From assembly GCF_001718315.1 (NCBI RefSeq), contig NZ_CP013363.1:248001-312000 (forward strand): 64,000 nucleotides of DNA, read 5' to 3'. This DNA is from Burkholderia diffusa. GTDB taxonomy: Bacteria; Pseudomonadota; Gammaproteobacteria; Burkholderiales; Burkholderiaceae. Positions 24,266 through 33,595 of the stretch are shown in pieces. A model generated the notes under the pieces. The model ran no database searches. It worked only from the letters and a program-made list of their open reading frames with translations, and was not told the origin of the DNA. The translations under genes were made by a program, and so were the position numbers. Position 1 is the first letter of the stretch; each line of letters begins with the position of its first letter.

Positions 24266-25309
24266 ATGCCTGATACCGTGAACACCCGCCGCCGCCTGAT
24301 CCTGGGTACGACGCTCGCCGGCCTGAGCCTGGCCGACCTCGGGTTCGGCTCGCTCGCGCGGGCGCAGTCGGCCCCTGATGCGCCGACGCCGAAGCGCGTG
24401 GCCGGTGCGGCCTCGCTCGGCAAGATCCACCAGATCGACGCGGGCGTGCTGAACGTCGGGTATGCGGATCTCGGGCCGAAGGACGGCCCCGTCGTGTTCC
24501 TCCTGCACGGCTGGCCGTACGACATCTACAGCTACGCGGAAGTCGCGCCGTTGCTCACGGCGGCCGGCTATCGCGTGATCGTGCCTTACCTGCGCGGTTA
24601 CGGATCGACGACGTTCCGCTCGGCCGACACCGTGCGCAATGGCCAGCAGGCAGTGACGGCCGTCGACATCGTCGCGCTGATGGATGCGCTGAAGATCGAG
24701 CGCGCGGTATTCGGCGGTTACGACTGGGGCGCGCGCACGGCCGACATCATCGCGGCACTGTGGCCGCAACGCGTGAAGGCGCTGGTGTCCGTGAGCGGTT
24801 ACCTGATCGGCAGTCAGGAGGCGAACCGAAAGCCGCTGCCGCCGCAAGCGGAATTCCAGTGGTGGTATCAGTTCTACTTCACGACCGAGCGCGGCGCGCT
24901 CGGCTACGCGGCGAACCGCGATGCGTTCAACAAGCTGATCTGGCAACTGGCGTCGCCGAAGTGGCAGTTCTCCGACGAGACCTACGCGCGCAGCGCCGCA
25001 TCGTTTCAGAACCCCGACCACGTGGCCGTCGTGATCCACAACTATCGCTGGCGCCTCGGGCTTGCGAAGGGCGAGGCGCAATACGACGACATCGAGCGGC
25101 GTCTCGCGGCCGGCCCGACGATCGCCGTGCCGACGATCACGATGGAAGGCGACGCGAACGGCGCGCCGCATCCGGAGCCGGCCGCGTATGCAAAGAAGTT
25201 CACGGGCAAGTACCAGCACCGGACGATTACCGGCGGCATCGGCCACAACCTGCCGCAGGAAGCGCCGCAGGCATTCGCCGAGGCGATCCTGCAAGTGGAG
25301 CATCTGTGA
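24266..25309 (+). CDS. exported alpha/beta hydrolase (epoxide hydrolase/haloalkanoate dehalogenase type)
   Basis: A 347-aa alpha/beta hydrolase with a Tat-like leader (NTRRRLILGTTLAGL, cleavage near ARAQS). HGWP at 81-84 forms the oxyanion hole, Asp153 in FGGYDWGARTAD is the nucleophile, and the His lies in TGGIGHNLPQEAP at about 325. An Asp nucleophile points to epoxide hydrolase or dehalogenase chemistry. Its stop overlaps the start of the downstream cytochrome gene by one base (TGATG), so the two are co-translated, suggesting a joint periplasmic pathway. The ATG is preceded by AATGGAGAACGAG. Confidence 0.85.
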   Translation: MPDTVNTRRRLILGTTLAGLSLADLGFGSLARAQSAPDAPTPKRVAGAASLGKIHQIDAGVLNVGYADLGPKDGPVVFLLHGWPYDIYSYAEVAPLLTAAGYRVIVPYLRGYGSTTFRSADTVRNGQQAVTAVDIVALMDALKIERAVFGGYDWGARTADIIAALWPQRVKALVSVSGYLIGSQEANRKPLPPQAEFQWWYQFYFTTERGALGYAANRDAFNKLIWQLASPKWQFSDETYARSAASFQNPDHVAVVIHNYRWRLGLAKGEAQYDDIERRLAAGPTIAVPTITMEGDANGAPHPEPAAYAKKFTGKYQHRTITGGIGHNLPQEAPQAFAEAILQVEHL

Positions 25310-25845
25310 TGCAGGCCGGGGTTCGCGTGTTGTCTCTCCGTGCGAGACGGGCATACGTTGCCGGCGTGCTGCTGGCCGCCACGTTGGCCGTCGGCGGGCC
25401 GGCCGCGTTGGCCGAGCAGCCGAAGCCGGGCGCGTCGCCCGTCTACGGGGTGACGATCCCGCCCGGCTACCGCAAGTGGGAAATGGCCGCACCGGCGGAG
25501 GAAGCGGCGCCGCTCGACGAATTGCGCGTGGTTCTCGGCAATCCCGTCGCGATTCGCGCGCTCGAACAGTCGACGCTGCCGTTTCCGGACGGCACGATCC
25601 TCGTGAAGCTTGCGTACAAGCGCAAGCAGTCGGACGAGTTCGCGCCGGCGACGGTGCCCGGCCAGGCAACGACCGTGCAGGTGATGGTGAAGGATTCGCG
25701 CCGTTATGCGTCGACGGGCGGCTGGGGCTTCGGGCGCTTCATCAACGGCGTGCCGGCCGATATCGGCCAGCACCAGACCTGCTTCGCGTGCCATCAGGCG
25801 CGCGTGAAGAATCACGATTTTGTGTTCACGCGGCTTGCGCCCTGA
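25309..25845 (+). CDS. exported c-type cytochrome P460-like protein
   Basis: A 178-aa protein with a signal peptide (about 35 residues, ending PAALA). The cytochrome P460 domain contains VYGVTIPPGYRKWEM, LRVVLGNPVAIRALEQ, PFPDGTILVKLAYKR and GWGFGRFINGVPAD, ending in a CFACH heme-c motif at 158-162. P460-family proteins oxidise hydroxylamine or nitric oxide or detoxify oxidants; members of this short type occur next to alpha/beta hydrolases. It acts in the periplasm and needs cytochrome c maturation. It overlaps the preceding hydrolase gene by one base and ends before a strong terminator. Confidence 0.82.
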   Translation: MQAGVRVLSLRARRAYVAGVLLAATLAVGGPAALAEQPKPGASPVYGVTIPPGYRKWEMAAPAEEAAPLDELRVVLGNPVAIRALEQSTLPFPDGTILVKLAYKRKQSDEFAPATVPGQATTVQVMVKDSRRYASTGGWGFGRFINGVPADIGQHQTCFACHQARVKNHDFVFTRLAP

Positions 25846-25872
25846 AGTGACCTGAGCGGATCGGTTTGGCGG

Positions 25873-25903
25873 AAAGGCGTGCCGCTCGCGGCACGCCTTT
25901 TTT
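25873..25903 (+). terminator. rho-independent terminator
   Basis: A perfect 12-bp stem AAAGGCGTGCCG/CGGCACGCCTTT with a CTCG tetraloop is followed by further T residues. It ends the hydrolase-cytochrome P460 transcript. Confidence 0.9.
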
Positions 25904-26124
25904 CATGGTGGCGGCGCAGGCGAATGGCGTATTGGTTGCCGGGTTTGTATCGCACTGTATCGGGAACCGTTGCGGAAACATCGGATTGCACAACCCACCT
26001 GTTTCGGAAACATGCCGGATACGTGAGCGGGTTCTACTGTCGACATGCAGCAAACGTTCGGTGCGAAACGTTCGCACCGGATGCCGAATGATCGATACCC
26101 CAACTTCCGCCAAGGAGAAATCTC

Positions 26125-26478
26125 ATGAAAGCCGCTCGAATCCTCGCAGTCGCAGTGCTCGCTTCGATCCCCGCATTGTCGTTCGCCGATACCGGCCACG
26201 GCCTCACGCGCGCCGACGTGCGCGCCGAGCTCATTCGCCTCGAGAAGGCCGGCTACAACCCGGCCGGCAGCGACGCGCGTTACCCGGACGATATCGCCGC
26301 CGCACAGAACGTCGCCGCCGCGCAACAGGTAGCACGCTCCGACCAGAACGGCTCGTCGAAGTCGCAGGACGACAACGTGGCCTCCGCATCGGCGCCTGCC
26401 GCCCGCCATGCCGCAGCCGACAAGCGCGCTGCACGGAACGCGCGGACAGACGCCGACGACCTGTACGCACATTCGTGA
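26125..26478 (+). CDS. DUF4148 periplasmic protein
   Basis: A 117-aa protein with a signal peptide (cleavage near SFADT, residue 22) and the DUF4148 pattern LTRADVRAELIRLEKAGYNP...YPDDIAAAQNVAAAQ. A Ser/Ala-rich, probably disordered tail follows. DUF4148 proteins are abundant in Burkholderia and of unknown function. AAGGAG lies eight bases before the ATG. A roughly 250-bp region with AT-richer sequence upstream suggests its own promoter. Confidence 0.88.
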   Translation: MKAARILAVAVLASIPALSFADTGHGLTRADVRAELIRLEKAGYNPAGSDARYPDDIAAAQNVAAAQQVARSDQNGSSKSQDDNVASASAPAARHAAADKRAARNARTDADDLYAHS

Positions 26479-26560
26479 TGCATTGCCGCGCCTGCCGCAC
26501 GCGGGCGCGGCCGCATCGGCAACACTTCAGATGAACGACACGACGGAAAGGAGCATGAAG

Positions 26561-27352
26561 ATGATCGGTTTGACGAAACGGGTTCTGGTGTCCGCGGCGG
26601 TGCTCGGCGGGCTGTTCGGTGCGGTCGCGGCGCAGGCCGCGCCGATGGACGATCTGAAAGGCACGAACGTCGTGCTCGTGCACGGCGCATTCGCCGACGG
26701 ATCGAGCTGGAACCGCGTGATTCCGCTGCTCGAGGCGCGCGGCCTGCACGTCGTGTCGGTGCAGAACCCGCTGAGCTCGCTTGCCGACGACGCAGCCGCG
26801 ACGAAGCGCGCGATCGACGAGCAGAAGGGCCCCGTCGTGCTGGTCGGCCACTCGTGGGCCGGTGTCGTGATCAGCGACGCCGGCAACGACGACAAGGTGA
26901 AGTCGCTGGTCTACGTCGCCGCATTCGCGCCGGACAACGGCCAGTCGATCGCCGACGTCACGCAGGGGTTGCCGGCACCGTCGTGGGCCGGCGAACTGCG
27001 CAAGGACGGCGGCGGTTTCGCGACGCTATCGGACAAGGCGATCGCGCAGGATTTCGCGCCGGACCTGCCGCCCGCGCAGCAGCGCATCGTCGCGGCGACG
27101 CAAGGGCCGTGGTACGGTGGCTGCATTTCGGAGAAGGTCGCGCAGGCGGCCTGGCATGCAAAGCCGTCGTCGTTCGTCGTCGCGACGCAGGACCGGATGA
27201 TCGATCCTGAACTGCAGGAGGCGATGGCGAAGCGGATCGGCGCGACGGTCACGCGCGTGAACGGCAGCCACGTCGCGATGCTGAGCCAGCCGAAGGCCGT
27301 GGCCGACGCGATCATCGCGGCGGCGGAGCGTGCGAAGCAGGATGCGCAGTGA
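26561..27352 (+). CDS. exported alpha/beta hydrolase
   Basis: A 263-aa hydrolase with a signal peptide ending at AAQAAPMD. Its core begins NVVLVHGAFADGSSWNRVIP; the nucleophile Ser is in VGHSWAGVVISDAG and the His is in NGSHVAMLSQPKAV. It belongs to the esterase/methylesterase-like AB_hydrolase group; the substrate is unknown and the location is the periplasm. The ATG at 26561 gives a seven-base spacing from AGGAG, better than the ATG at 26555 (three bases). The amidase gene follows after 68 bases. Confidence 0.85.
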   Translation: MIGLTKRVLVSAAVLGGLFGAVAAQAAPMDDLKGTNVVLVHGAFADGSSWNRVIPLLEARGLHVVSVQNPLSSLADDAAATKRAIDEQKGPVVLVGHSWAGVVISDAGNDDKVKSLVYVAAFAPDNGQSIADVTQGLPAPSWAGELRKDGGGFATLSDKAIAQDFAPDLPPAQQRIVAATQGPWYGGCISEKVAQAAWHAKPSSFVVATQDRMIDPELQEAMAKRIGATVTRVNGSHVAMLSQPKAVADAIIAAAERAKQDAQ

Positions 27353-27420
27353 ATGCGGCGCCGCGTTGCGGACGACGCGGCGCCGTCGGTGATTGTGATG
27401 TCCTTTCACGAGGAGATGTC

Positions 27421-28824
27421 ATGACGCAGCAACTCTGGCAACTGTCGGCGACCGAAATTGCAACACGCGTGCGGCAGCGAGAAGTGTCGGCGCGGGAAGT
27501 GGCGGATGCCGCACTGGCGCGCCTCGAAGCGGTGAACCCGGCGATCAACGCGGTGGTCGAGCATCGCCCCGAAGACGTGCGGCGGCAGGCCGACGACGTC
27601 GATCGCGCGATCGCCCGAGGCGACGATCCGGGCCCGCTCGCCGGCGTGCCCGTGACTGTGAAGATCAACGTCGACGTCGCAGCGTTCGCGACGACCAACG
27701 GCACGCGACTGCAGGAAAAACTGATCGCGAGCACGGACAGCCCGTCGGTCTCGAACCTGAGAAAGGCGGGCGCCGTGCTGCTCGGCCGCACCAATTCGCC
27801 GACGTTCGCGCTGCGCTGGTTCACGTCGAACCTCGTGCACGGCCATACGTACAACCCACGCAACCGTTCGCTGACGCCGGGCGGCTCGAGCGGCGGCGCG
27901 GCGGCTGCCGTGGCCGCCGGGATCGGCCCGATCGCGCTCGGCACCGACATCGGCGGCTCGGTGCGTTATCCGGCCTATGCGTGTGGCGTGCATGGCATCC
28001 GGCCGTCGCTCGGGCGCGTGCCGGCATTCAATGCGTCATCGCCGGAGCGTGCGATCGGCGCGCAACTGATGTCGACGACGGGGCCGATCGCACGCACGAT
28101 CGACGATCTCGCACTGGCGTTGCGTGCGTTGGCCGCGCCGGACCTGCGCGATCCGTGGTACGTGCCGGTGCCGATCGACGGCCGCGCGGTGCCGAAGCGC
28201 GCGGCGCTATGCGTGCGTCCGCGCGGTCTGGAGGTCGTGCCCGAGGTCGAGGCCGCGTTGCGCGATGCCGCGCGACGGCTCGTCGACGCGGGCTGGACCG
28301 TCGACGAAATCGACGATACGCCGCCGATGCGCGAGGCCGCGCTGTTTCAGGAACAGCTCTGGCTAGGCGACGGATTCGATGTGCTGGCGAACGCGGTCGC
28401 CAGCGACGGCGATCCGGGCGCAGCCGCGGTGATCGCGGGCGTGCGCGGCAAGGTGCGCGATCTGCCGGCCGACGTGATCAGCCGCGCGCTCGTGCGGCGT
28501 ACGACGCTGACGCGGCAATGGCGGCTCTTTCTCGACGACTATGCGGTGTTGTTGTTGCCGGTGTCGTCCGAGCTTCCGTTTCCCGACGATCTCGATCGGC
28601 AAGGGCCGGAAGGGTTCGAGCGCGTATGGGAAGCGCAGCTCACGCTGCGGGCGCTGCCGGCGATGGGGCTGCCGGGGCTCGCGGTAACGACGCAGATCGT
28701 GAATGACGTGCCGGTGGGCGTGCAAGTGGTTGCCGCGCATCATCGCGAGGATCTGTGCTTGCTCGCGGGGCGCGACATCGAGGCGCGCGGCGTGCCGATC
28801 GTGGTGGTCGATCCGGCACGTTGA
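27421..28824 (+). CDS. amidase (amidase-signature family)
   Basis: A 467-aa cytosolic amidase. It has the Ser-cisSer-Lys triad: Lys81 in VPVTVKINVD, Ser156 in PGGSSGGAAAAVAAG and nucleophile Ser180 in GTDIGGSVRYPA. The rest of the fold is continuous, ending in GLPGLAVTTQIVNDVPVGVQ. The family hydrolyses carbon-nitrogen bonds of amides such as indoleacetamide or short acyl amides. Its length is that of a single-domain amidase, without the GatA tRNA features. GAGGAG lies close before the ATG. It is probably co-transcribed with the preceding exported hydrolase. Confidence 0.9.
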   Translation: MTQQLWQLSATEIATRVRQREVSAREVADAALARLEAVNPAINAVVEHRPEDVRRQADDVDRAIARGDDPGPLAGVPVTVKINVDVAAFATTNGTRLQEKLIASTDSPSVSNLRKAGAVLLGRTNSPTFALRWFTSNLVHGHTYNPRNRSLTPGGSSGGAAAAVAAGIGPIALGTDIGGSVRYPAYACGVHGIRPSLGRVPAFNASSPERAIGAQLMSTTGPIARTIDDLALALRALAAPDLRDPWYVPVPIDGRAVPKRAALCVRPRGLEVVPEVEAALRDAARRLVDAGWTVDEIDDTPPMREAALFQEQLWLGDGFDVLANAVASDGDPGAAAVIAGVRGKVRDLPADVISRALVRRTTLTRQWRLFLDDYAVLLLPVSSELPFPDDLDRQGPEGFERVWEAQLTLRALPAMGLPGLAVTTQIVNDVPVGVQVVAAHHREDLCLLAGRDIEARGVPIVVVDPAR

Positions 28825-28905
28825 TGCGGTGACGGGATGTGGTTGCGTCGACGATGCGCCGCCACGTCCGTCGGCCGCCGTTCATCGGATCATCGTTTCA
28901 TCGAA

Positions 28906-28928
28906 GCGCGCCGTTCTACCCGGCGCGC
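28906..28928 (+). terminator. hairpin after amidase
   Basis: An 8-bp stem GCGCGCCG/CGGCGCGC with a seven-base loop is followed by GATTTCATTT, a weak U-rich tract. It lies between the amidase and the convergent LysE gene. Confidence 0.5.
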
Positions 28929-29023
28929 GATTTCATTTCGGATTCCGCTGCAACGCACAGCGCGTCGCGTGCAGGGTGGCGTAAGCAGTCTTTTCCCGCG
29001 GCGACGCGAGAGTGTGAAGGCGC

Positions 29024-29638
29024 TCAGCGCCCCGCCAGCATCCGCCCGCCGAGCCCCATCAGCAGCAGCCCGGCCGTCGTGTCGAGCACGGCCTTGCGCC
29101 GGACCAGCAGCCGGCGCACCGACGGGTGCGACGCGAGCAGCGCCATCGAGCAGTACCACGCGCCCGAAATTCCGATCGACAGTGCGACGACGGCCAGATC
29201 GAGCCACGCCGGTGCATGGGCCGGCACCATCAACGCGAAGATACTGCCGTAGAACGCGACGGCTTTCGGATTCGTCATGCTGACCACATAGCCCTTCCGT
29301 GCGGCATGCCAGCCGGAGGACGCGGCCGGCGCGGAAACGGCGACCGGCTTGCGCGCGGTCAGCACCATTTTCAGGCCGAGCCAGATCAGGTATGTCGCAC
29401 CGCCCAGGCGCAGCGCGGTGTGCACCCAGGCGACGTGGGTCACGAGCAGGCTGAGGCCGGCAATCGCGATCGCGGCCCAGGTGCCCGATGCGGCGGCGAG
29501 GCCGAGCCCCGTCATCACGCCGGCGCGGCGTTGCGCGATCGCGGTCGACGTGACGATCACGAAGTTCGGGCCCGGGCTGGCCACGCTGAGCAGCAGGACG
29601 CCGGCGAGCGGCAGCAGGGTAGCGATAGTGGTCGACAT
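29024..29638 (-). CDS. LysE/RhtB family amino-acid exporter
   Basis: A 204-aa inner-membrane exporter with the LysE signature LLLSVASPGPNFVIVTSTAI near the N-terminus, a conserved MTNPKAVAFYGSIFAL segment and six hydrophobic stretches. It differs clearly from the LysE protein at 2221. It would export an amino acid by proton exchange; the substrate is unknown. It is divergent from the porin gene and converges on the amidase gene. Confidence 0.88.
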   Translation of the reverse strand: MSTTIATLLPLAGVLLLSVASPGPNFVIVTSTAIAQRRAGVMTGLGLAAASGTWAAIAIAGLSLLVTHVAWVHTALRLGGATYLIWLGLKMVLTARKPVAVSAPAASSGWHAARKGYVVSMTNPKAVAFYGSIFALMVPAHAPAWLDLAVVALSIGISGAWYCSMALLASHPSVRRLLVRRKAVLDTTAGLLLMGLGGRMLAGR

Positions 29639-29864
29639 GGCTTGGGCGGTGAAGCGACGGAAGGGATGTTGATCTTAACCGAGCACGACTTGCCGGTCGC
29701 CGCACGGCTGCTGGTGCGATTGTTGACGGCATTGGAAAGGTCCAATCCAGAAGCAGCAATATGTGCCGCGAATATGACCGATTATTCTCCCGAGCGCTAT
29801 ACCGGCAGTCGGACACGAATGCTGTCGGACTGCTTACAAAATCAATCGCTCAGGGAGGCCTTTC

Positions 29865-31016
29865 ATGAAACGCATCGTCGTATCCGGTGGTGTCGGCGCG
29901 GTATTTGTCTTGACAGCGGCGTCGTCCGCATTTGCGCAGAGTTCCGTCACGTTGTATGGCCTCGTCGATACGGCGATCCGTTATCAGACGAACGCCGGCC
30001 CGGACGGCCGCGACCTGGTCGGCATGACGGTCGGCCCGGAAACGCATAGTCGCTGGGGCTTGCGCGGCAGCGAGGATCTCGGCGGCGGCCTGTCGGCGAT
30101 CTTTCGTCTCGAGAACGGCTTCGAGCTCGGCGACGGCAAGCTGCACGTCGCGAACACGCTGTTCAGCCGGCAGGCATACGTCGGCCTGTCGAGCGACCGG
30201 TACGGCTCGCTGACCTTCGGCAACCAGTACGCGCCGCTGTACGACACGATGGGCGACGTGTTCGATCCGATGACCGTCGGCGACTACTGGCAGGACAGCT
30301 GGGCGTACAACGGCATCGGCAATTACCTGACCGTGCCGAACTCCGTGAAGTACAAGTTCACGTACAACGGCTTCAGCGTCGATGCGATCTACGGGTTCGG
30401 CAATCATGCCGGCGCGATGGGCCTCGACAGCACGTACGGAGTCGAGCTGACCTATGCGCAAGGGCCCGCGTCGATCAACGCCGGCTTCCAGCAAACCTCG
30501 GTGGCGTCCGTGAACGGCAGTGCGGTCAATGGCGCGAAAGTGAACTTCCTGCACGTGAGCGGCGCGTATCAGGTCACGCCGTCCGTGCGTCTGCTGGCCG
30601 GCTGGCTGCATGGTCAGGACAAGACGGGCACGACGGACTTCAACATGCAGCAGGCCGGTGCGCCCACGCTCGGCGGCGGCAGCCCGAATCGCATCGACGA
30701 TACGTTCTACGTCGGCGCGAACTGGCAGGCCACCGCGCCGCTGCTGATCACGGTGGCCGGTTATTACGGCCACGCGCGCAATGCGGAGCGTCTCGACGGC
30801 ACGCTCGGCTCCGGGATCAACTACTCGGCGACCGTGCTGGCGGAATATGCGCTGTCGAAGCACACGGAGGTGTACGGCACGGTCGATTTCGCACGCGGCA
30901 ACGGCGCGTTCGCGGCCGACTATCCGGGTGCCACCAACCGGCTCACCGGCAAGGTCGACCAGATCGGCAGGACCAACAATGTCGGGGCCGCGATCGGCCT
31001 GCGCCAGATGTTCTGA
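29865..31016 (+). CDS. Gram-negative porin (OmpC/Omp32 family)
   Basis: A 383-aa trimeric-type outer-membrane porin typical of betaproteobacteria. The signal peptide ends at AFAQS (about residue 25). It is followed by SVTLYGLVDTAIRYQT, SRWGLRGSEDLGGGLSAIFR, FSRQAYVGLSSDRYGSLTFG and a C-terminal strand ending in AIGLRQMF with terminal Phe. It forms a general diffusion channel. An AGGGAGG site precedes the ATG. It has its own promoter region and is followed by a GC hairpin. Confidence 0.93.
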   Translation: MKRIVVSGGVGAVFVLTAASSAFAQSSVTLYGLVDTAIRYQTNAGPDGRDLVGMTVGPETHSRWGLRGSEDLGGGLSAIFRLENGFELGDGKLHVANTLFSRQAYVGLSSDRYGSLTFGNQYAPLYDTMGDVFDPMTVGDYWQDSWAYNGIGNYLTVPNSVKYKFTYNGFSVDAIYGFGNHAGAMGLDSTYGVELTYAQGPASINAGFQQTSVASVNGSAVNGAKVNFLHVSGAYQVTPSVRLLAGWLHGQDKTGTTDFNMQQAGAPTLGGGSPNRIDDTFYVGANWQATAPLLITVAGYYGHARNAERLDGTLGSGINYSATVLAEYALSKHTEVYGTVDFARGNGAFAADYPGATNRLTGKVDQIGRTNNVGAAIGLRQMF

Positions 31017-31049
31017 CGACGGCGCGCGCGGCGGTCGCAAACGAAAGAA

Positions 31050-31077
31050 ACGCGTGGCGACCGGCGCCGCCACGCGT
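31050..31077. terminator. hairpin after porin
   Basis: A perfect 10-bp stem ACGCGTGGCG/CGCCACGCGT with an eight-base loop lies 34 bases after the porin stop. It lacks a T-run on either strand. Confidence 0.4.
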
Positions 31078-31294
31078 CCGGTATCGACGCGTGCGGCGCC
31101 CGAATCGGGCGTCTGCGCGTTCCGGCGTCGGAAGTCGAACCCCAGCCCGCCCGGTGCCGCGGCCCGCGCCGTATCCTTCTGCGCTTCCGACACGGTCGCA
31201 TCGGTCGTCATCATCAGCCGCGCGACCGATGCAGCGTTTTGCAGTGGTATAGAGTGCGCGGCGACGAGAAGGTGGCGTGTGCCGCGTTCATCCG

Positions 31295-32314
31295 TCACGA
31301 CGCGACGCGAATCACGACCTTGCCGAAATGCTGTCCCGACTGCAGGTAGGCATAGGCCTGCGGCGCCTCGTCGAAACCGAACACGCGATCGACCACCGGC
31401 TTGATCCGCTTCGCGTCGACGAGCCGCACGACGTCGTCGAGCATCGCGCGGCTGCCAACCATCAAGCCGTGCAGCTGCCGGATGCCGCCGATCAGCGACA
31501 GCAGTCCGAGTTCCGGGCCGCCAAAGCTGCTGAGGCCGCCGATGACCGAGACGATGCCGCCCATTTTCGTCGCGGCGATCGAGCGCGCGAGCGTATCGCG
31601 TCCGCCGACTTCGACGACGAGATCCGCGCCCGCACCGCCGGTGAGGCGCAGCACTTCATGCTGCCATTCGGGTGTCGTGCGGTAGTTGATCGTTGCGTCC
31701 GCACCGAGTGCGCGGGCGCGTTCGAGCTTTGCATCGCTCGACGAGGTCACGATCGTGCGCAGTCCGGCCGCATGAGCGAGCTGCAGCGCGATGATCGATA
31801 CACCGCCCGTGCCCAGCAGCACGACCGTCGCGCCCGGCTCCAGCCCGCCATCGACGAACAGCGCATTCCACGCGGTGATGCCCGCGCACGACAGCGTCGC
31901 CGCTTCGTCGTAGTCGAGATGCGCGGGAATTCCGACCAGCGCGGTTTCCTCGGAGACGAAGCGTTCCGCGAGCACGCCGTCGAAATGGGAGCCGGGCGAC
32001 CCCGAGACTTTCCGCGGCGTGGGCGGCCCGTCGATCCAGTGCGGGAAATACGTGTTGATCACGCGATCGCCCGGCTTGAACCGCGTGACGTCGCGGCCGG
32101 TTTCGACGACCTCGCCTGCGCCGTCGGCGACAGGGATCAGTGCGTCCGTGCCGATGCCGAGATAGTCGCCGCGCGCGAACATCAGGTCGCGATAGTTCAG
32201 TGCTGTCGAGTGGATCCTCACGACGACGTCGGTCGGTCCGACCGGGCGGAGCGTCGCGTCGATGCGCCGGAGCCCGGCAATGCCGTCTCCTGGTTTGACT
32301 TGCCATGCGTGCAT
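31295..32314 (-). CDS. zinc-type alcohol dehydrogenase (MDR superfamily) oxidoreductase
   Basis: A 339-aa medium-chain dehydrogenase/reductase. It has an N-terminal GroES-like fold (IHSTALNYRDLMFARGDYLG, PVADGAGEVVETG) and a Rossmann motif VVLLGTGGVSIIALQLA at about 167. The usual structural-zinc cysteine cluster is absent, so it is a zinc-free, quinone-oxidoreductase-like NAD(P)H enzyme. AAGGAG lies seven bases before the ATG at 32314; the longer open frame upstream runs into the divergent LysR gene. The divergent LysR regulator 127 bases away probably controls it. Confidence 0.87.
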   Translation of the reverse strand: MHAWQVKPGDGIAGLRRIDATLRPVGPTDVVVRIHSTALNYRDLMFARGDYLGIGTDALIPVADGAGEVVETGRDVTRFKPGDRVINTYFPHWIDGPPTPRKVSGSPGSHFDGVLAERFVSEETALVGIPAHLDYDEAATLSCAGITAWNALFVDGGLEPGATVVLLGTGGVSIIALQLAHAAGLRTIVTSSSDAKLERARALGADATINYRTTPEWQHEVLRLTGGAGADLVVEVGGRDTLARSIAATKMGGIVSVIGGLSSFGGPELGLLSLIGGIRQLHGLMVGSRAMLDDVVRLVDAKRIKPVVDRVFGFDEAPQAYAYLQSGQHFGKVVIRVAS

Positions 32315-32441
32315 GGCGACTCCTTTTTCGAGATAGACGGGACTATCATAATGTTGCGCAACGGGACGCATTGGCGAGAATTCGGCCAACGATTGTCGCC
32401 GAAGCGGATACAAATCAGTCATCCCACCGGAGCGGAATTGC

Positions 32442-33395
32442 ATGGACGAGCGGCTGAGGGGCATCGCCGAATTTGTCGACGTCGTGGAGTCGGGCAGCTT
32501 CGCGGCGGCGGCGCTGCGCCTCGGCATGACGCGCTCGGCGGTTGCGAAGATCGTCGCGAGGCTCGAACAGCGGCTGGGCGCGCGGCTCTTGCGGCGTACG
32601 ACGCGCCAGCTCGGCTTGACCGACGAAGGGCTCGTCTATTACGAGCAGTGTCGGCGCTTGCTGGCCGAACTCGGCGAGACGGAAGCCGCGCTCGACGCGG
32701 GCCGACGCCAGCCGACCGGGCGCGTGCGGGTCAGCGTGCCCGTGCTGTTCGGCCGCCAATGCGTGGCGCCTGTCGTGCGGCGTCTCGTCGAGCGTCATCC
32801 GCGGCTTGAAATCGACGTGTCGTTCAGCGATCGCGTCGCCGATCTCGTCAACGACGGCTTCGACATCGCGGTGCGTATTGGTCCGCTTGCCGACACGAGT
32901 GCGCTGGTCGGCCGCAAGCTGGGTGTGCAGCGCATGGGCATCTGTGCATCGCCCGCGTATCTCGATCGCCACGGCCGGCCGTCGGGGCTCGACGAACTCG
33001 CGTCGCACGGCGGCGTCGCCTATTCGCGCGGCGGGCAGCCGACGCCGTGGCGAATCATCGGCGCGGACGGCGCGGTGCACGACCATCGCCCGGCAGGCCG
33101 CCTGCGGTTCGACGACCTGCAGGCGATCGCCGACGCGGCGGCAGCGGGCGCGGGCCTCGCGTGGCTGCCATGCTGGCTGATGGCGCCGTACGTGCGCGAC
33201 GGCCGTCTCGTGCTCGTGATGGACAGCGACAGCGTGTCGGGCGCCGAAGTGTTCGTGGTGCGGCCGGCGTCGCGCAATGTGCCGATGAAGGTGCGCGTTG
33301 TCATCGATGCGCTCATTGACGAGATTCCGCGGATGCTGGCGTCGGACGAGGCGGACGGCGAGCGCGTGCCGCGGCGCATCGTTCAGGCGCCGTAG
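32442..33395 (+). CDS. LysR-family transcriptional regulator
   Basis: A 317-aa LysR protein with an HTH at residues 1-62 (FVDVVESGSFAAAALRLGMT, RSAVAKIVARLEQRLGARLL) and a C-terminal effector domain. It lies divergent to the dehydrogenase gene and probably regulates it. The 127-bp shared promoter contains GTTGCGCAAC, a short palindrome that could be part of the operator. The start ATG gives the conserved N-terminus. Confidence 0.88.
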   Translation: MDERLRGIAEFVDVVESGSFAAAALRLGMTRSAVAKIVARLEQRLGARLLRRTTRQLGLTDEGLVYYEQCRRLLAELGETEAALDAGRRQPTGRVRVSVPVLFGRQCVAPVVRRLVERHPRLEIDVSFSDRVADLVNDGFDIAVRIGPLADTSALVGRKLGVQRMGICASPAYLDRHGRPSGLDELASHGGVAYSRGGQPTPWRIIGADGAVHDHRPAGRLRFDDLQAIADAAAAGAGLAWLPCWLMAPYVRDGRLVLVMDSDSVSGAEVFVVRPASRNVPMKVRVVIDALIDEIPRMLASDEADGERVPRRIVQAP

Positions 33396-33537
33396 CCACG
33401 ACGCACGATCGGAGCGGCCGACGCGAACCATGGCGACCATACGCGCATTCGCGCAACGCACGCATTGTCGCGCGCGTCGTAAAACAAGGGCCGGCGTGCA
33501 TATTCCCCATTCCCGTTAGCATGTGACGAATCCGACT

Positions 33538-33565
33538 TTGGGGCTTGCGCGGGCGACGCTAAGAT
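33538..33565 (+). promoter_or_regulatory. possible sigma-70 promoter of sulfatase operon
   Basis: TTGGGG and TAAGAT are separated by 16 bases and lie 31 bases upstream of the sulfatase ATG. This is a weak but well-placed match in a GC-rich background. Confidence 0.3.
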
Positions 33566-33595
33566 CGCCGATCCGTAGATCGAGCGTTCGACAAA

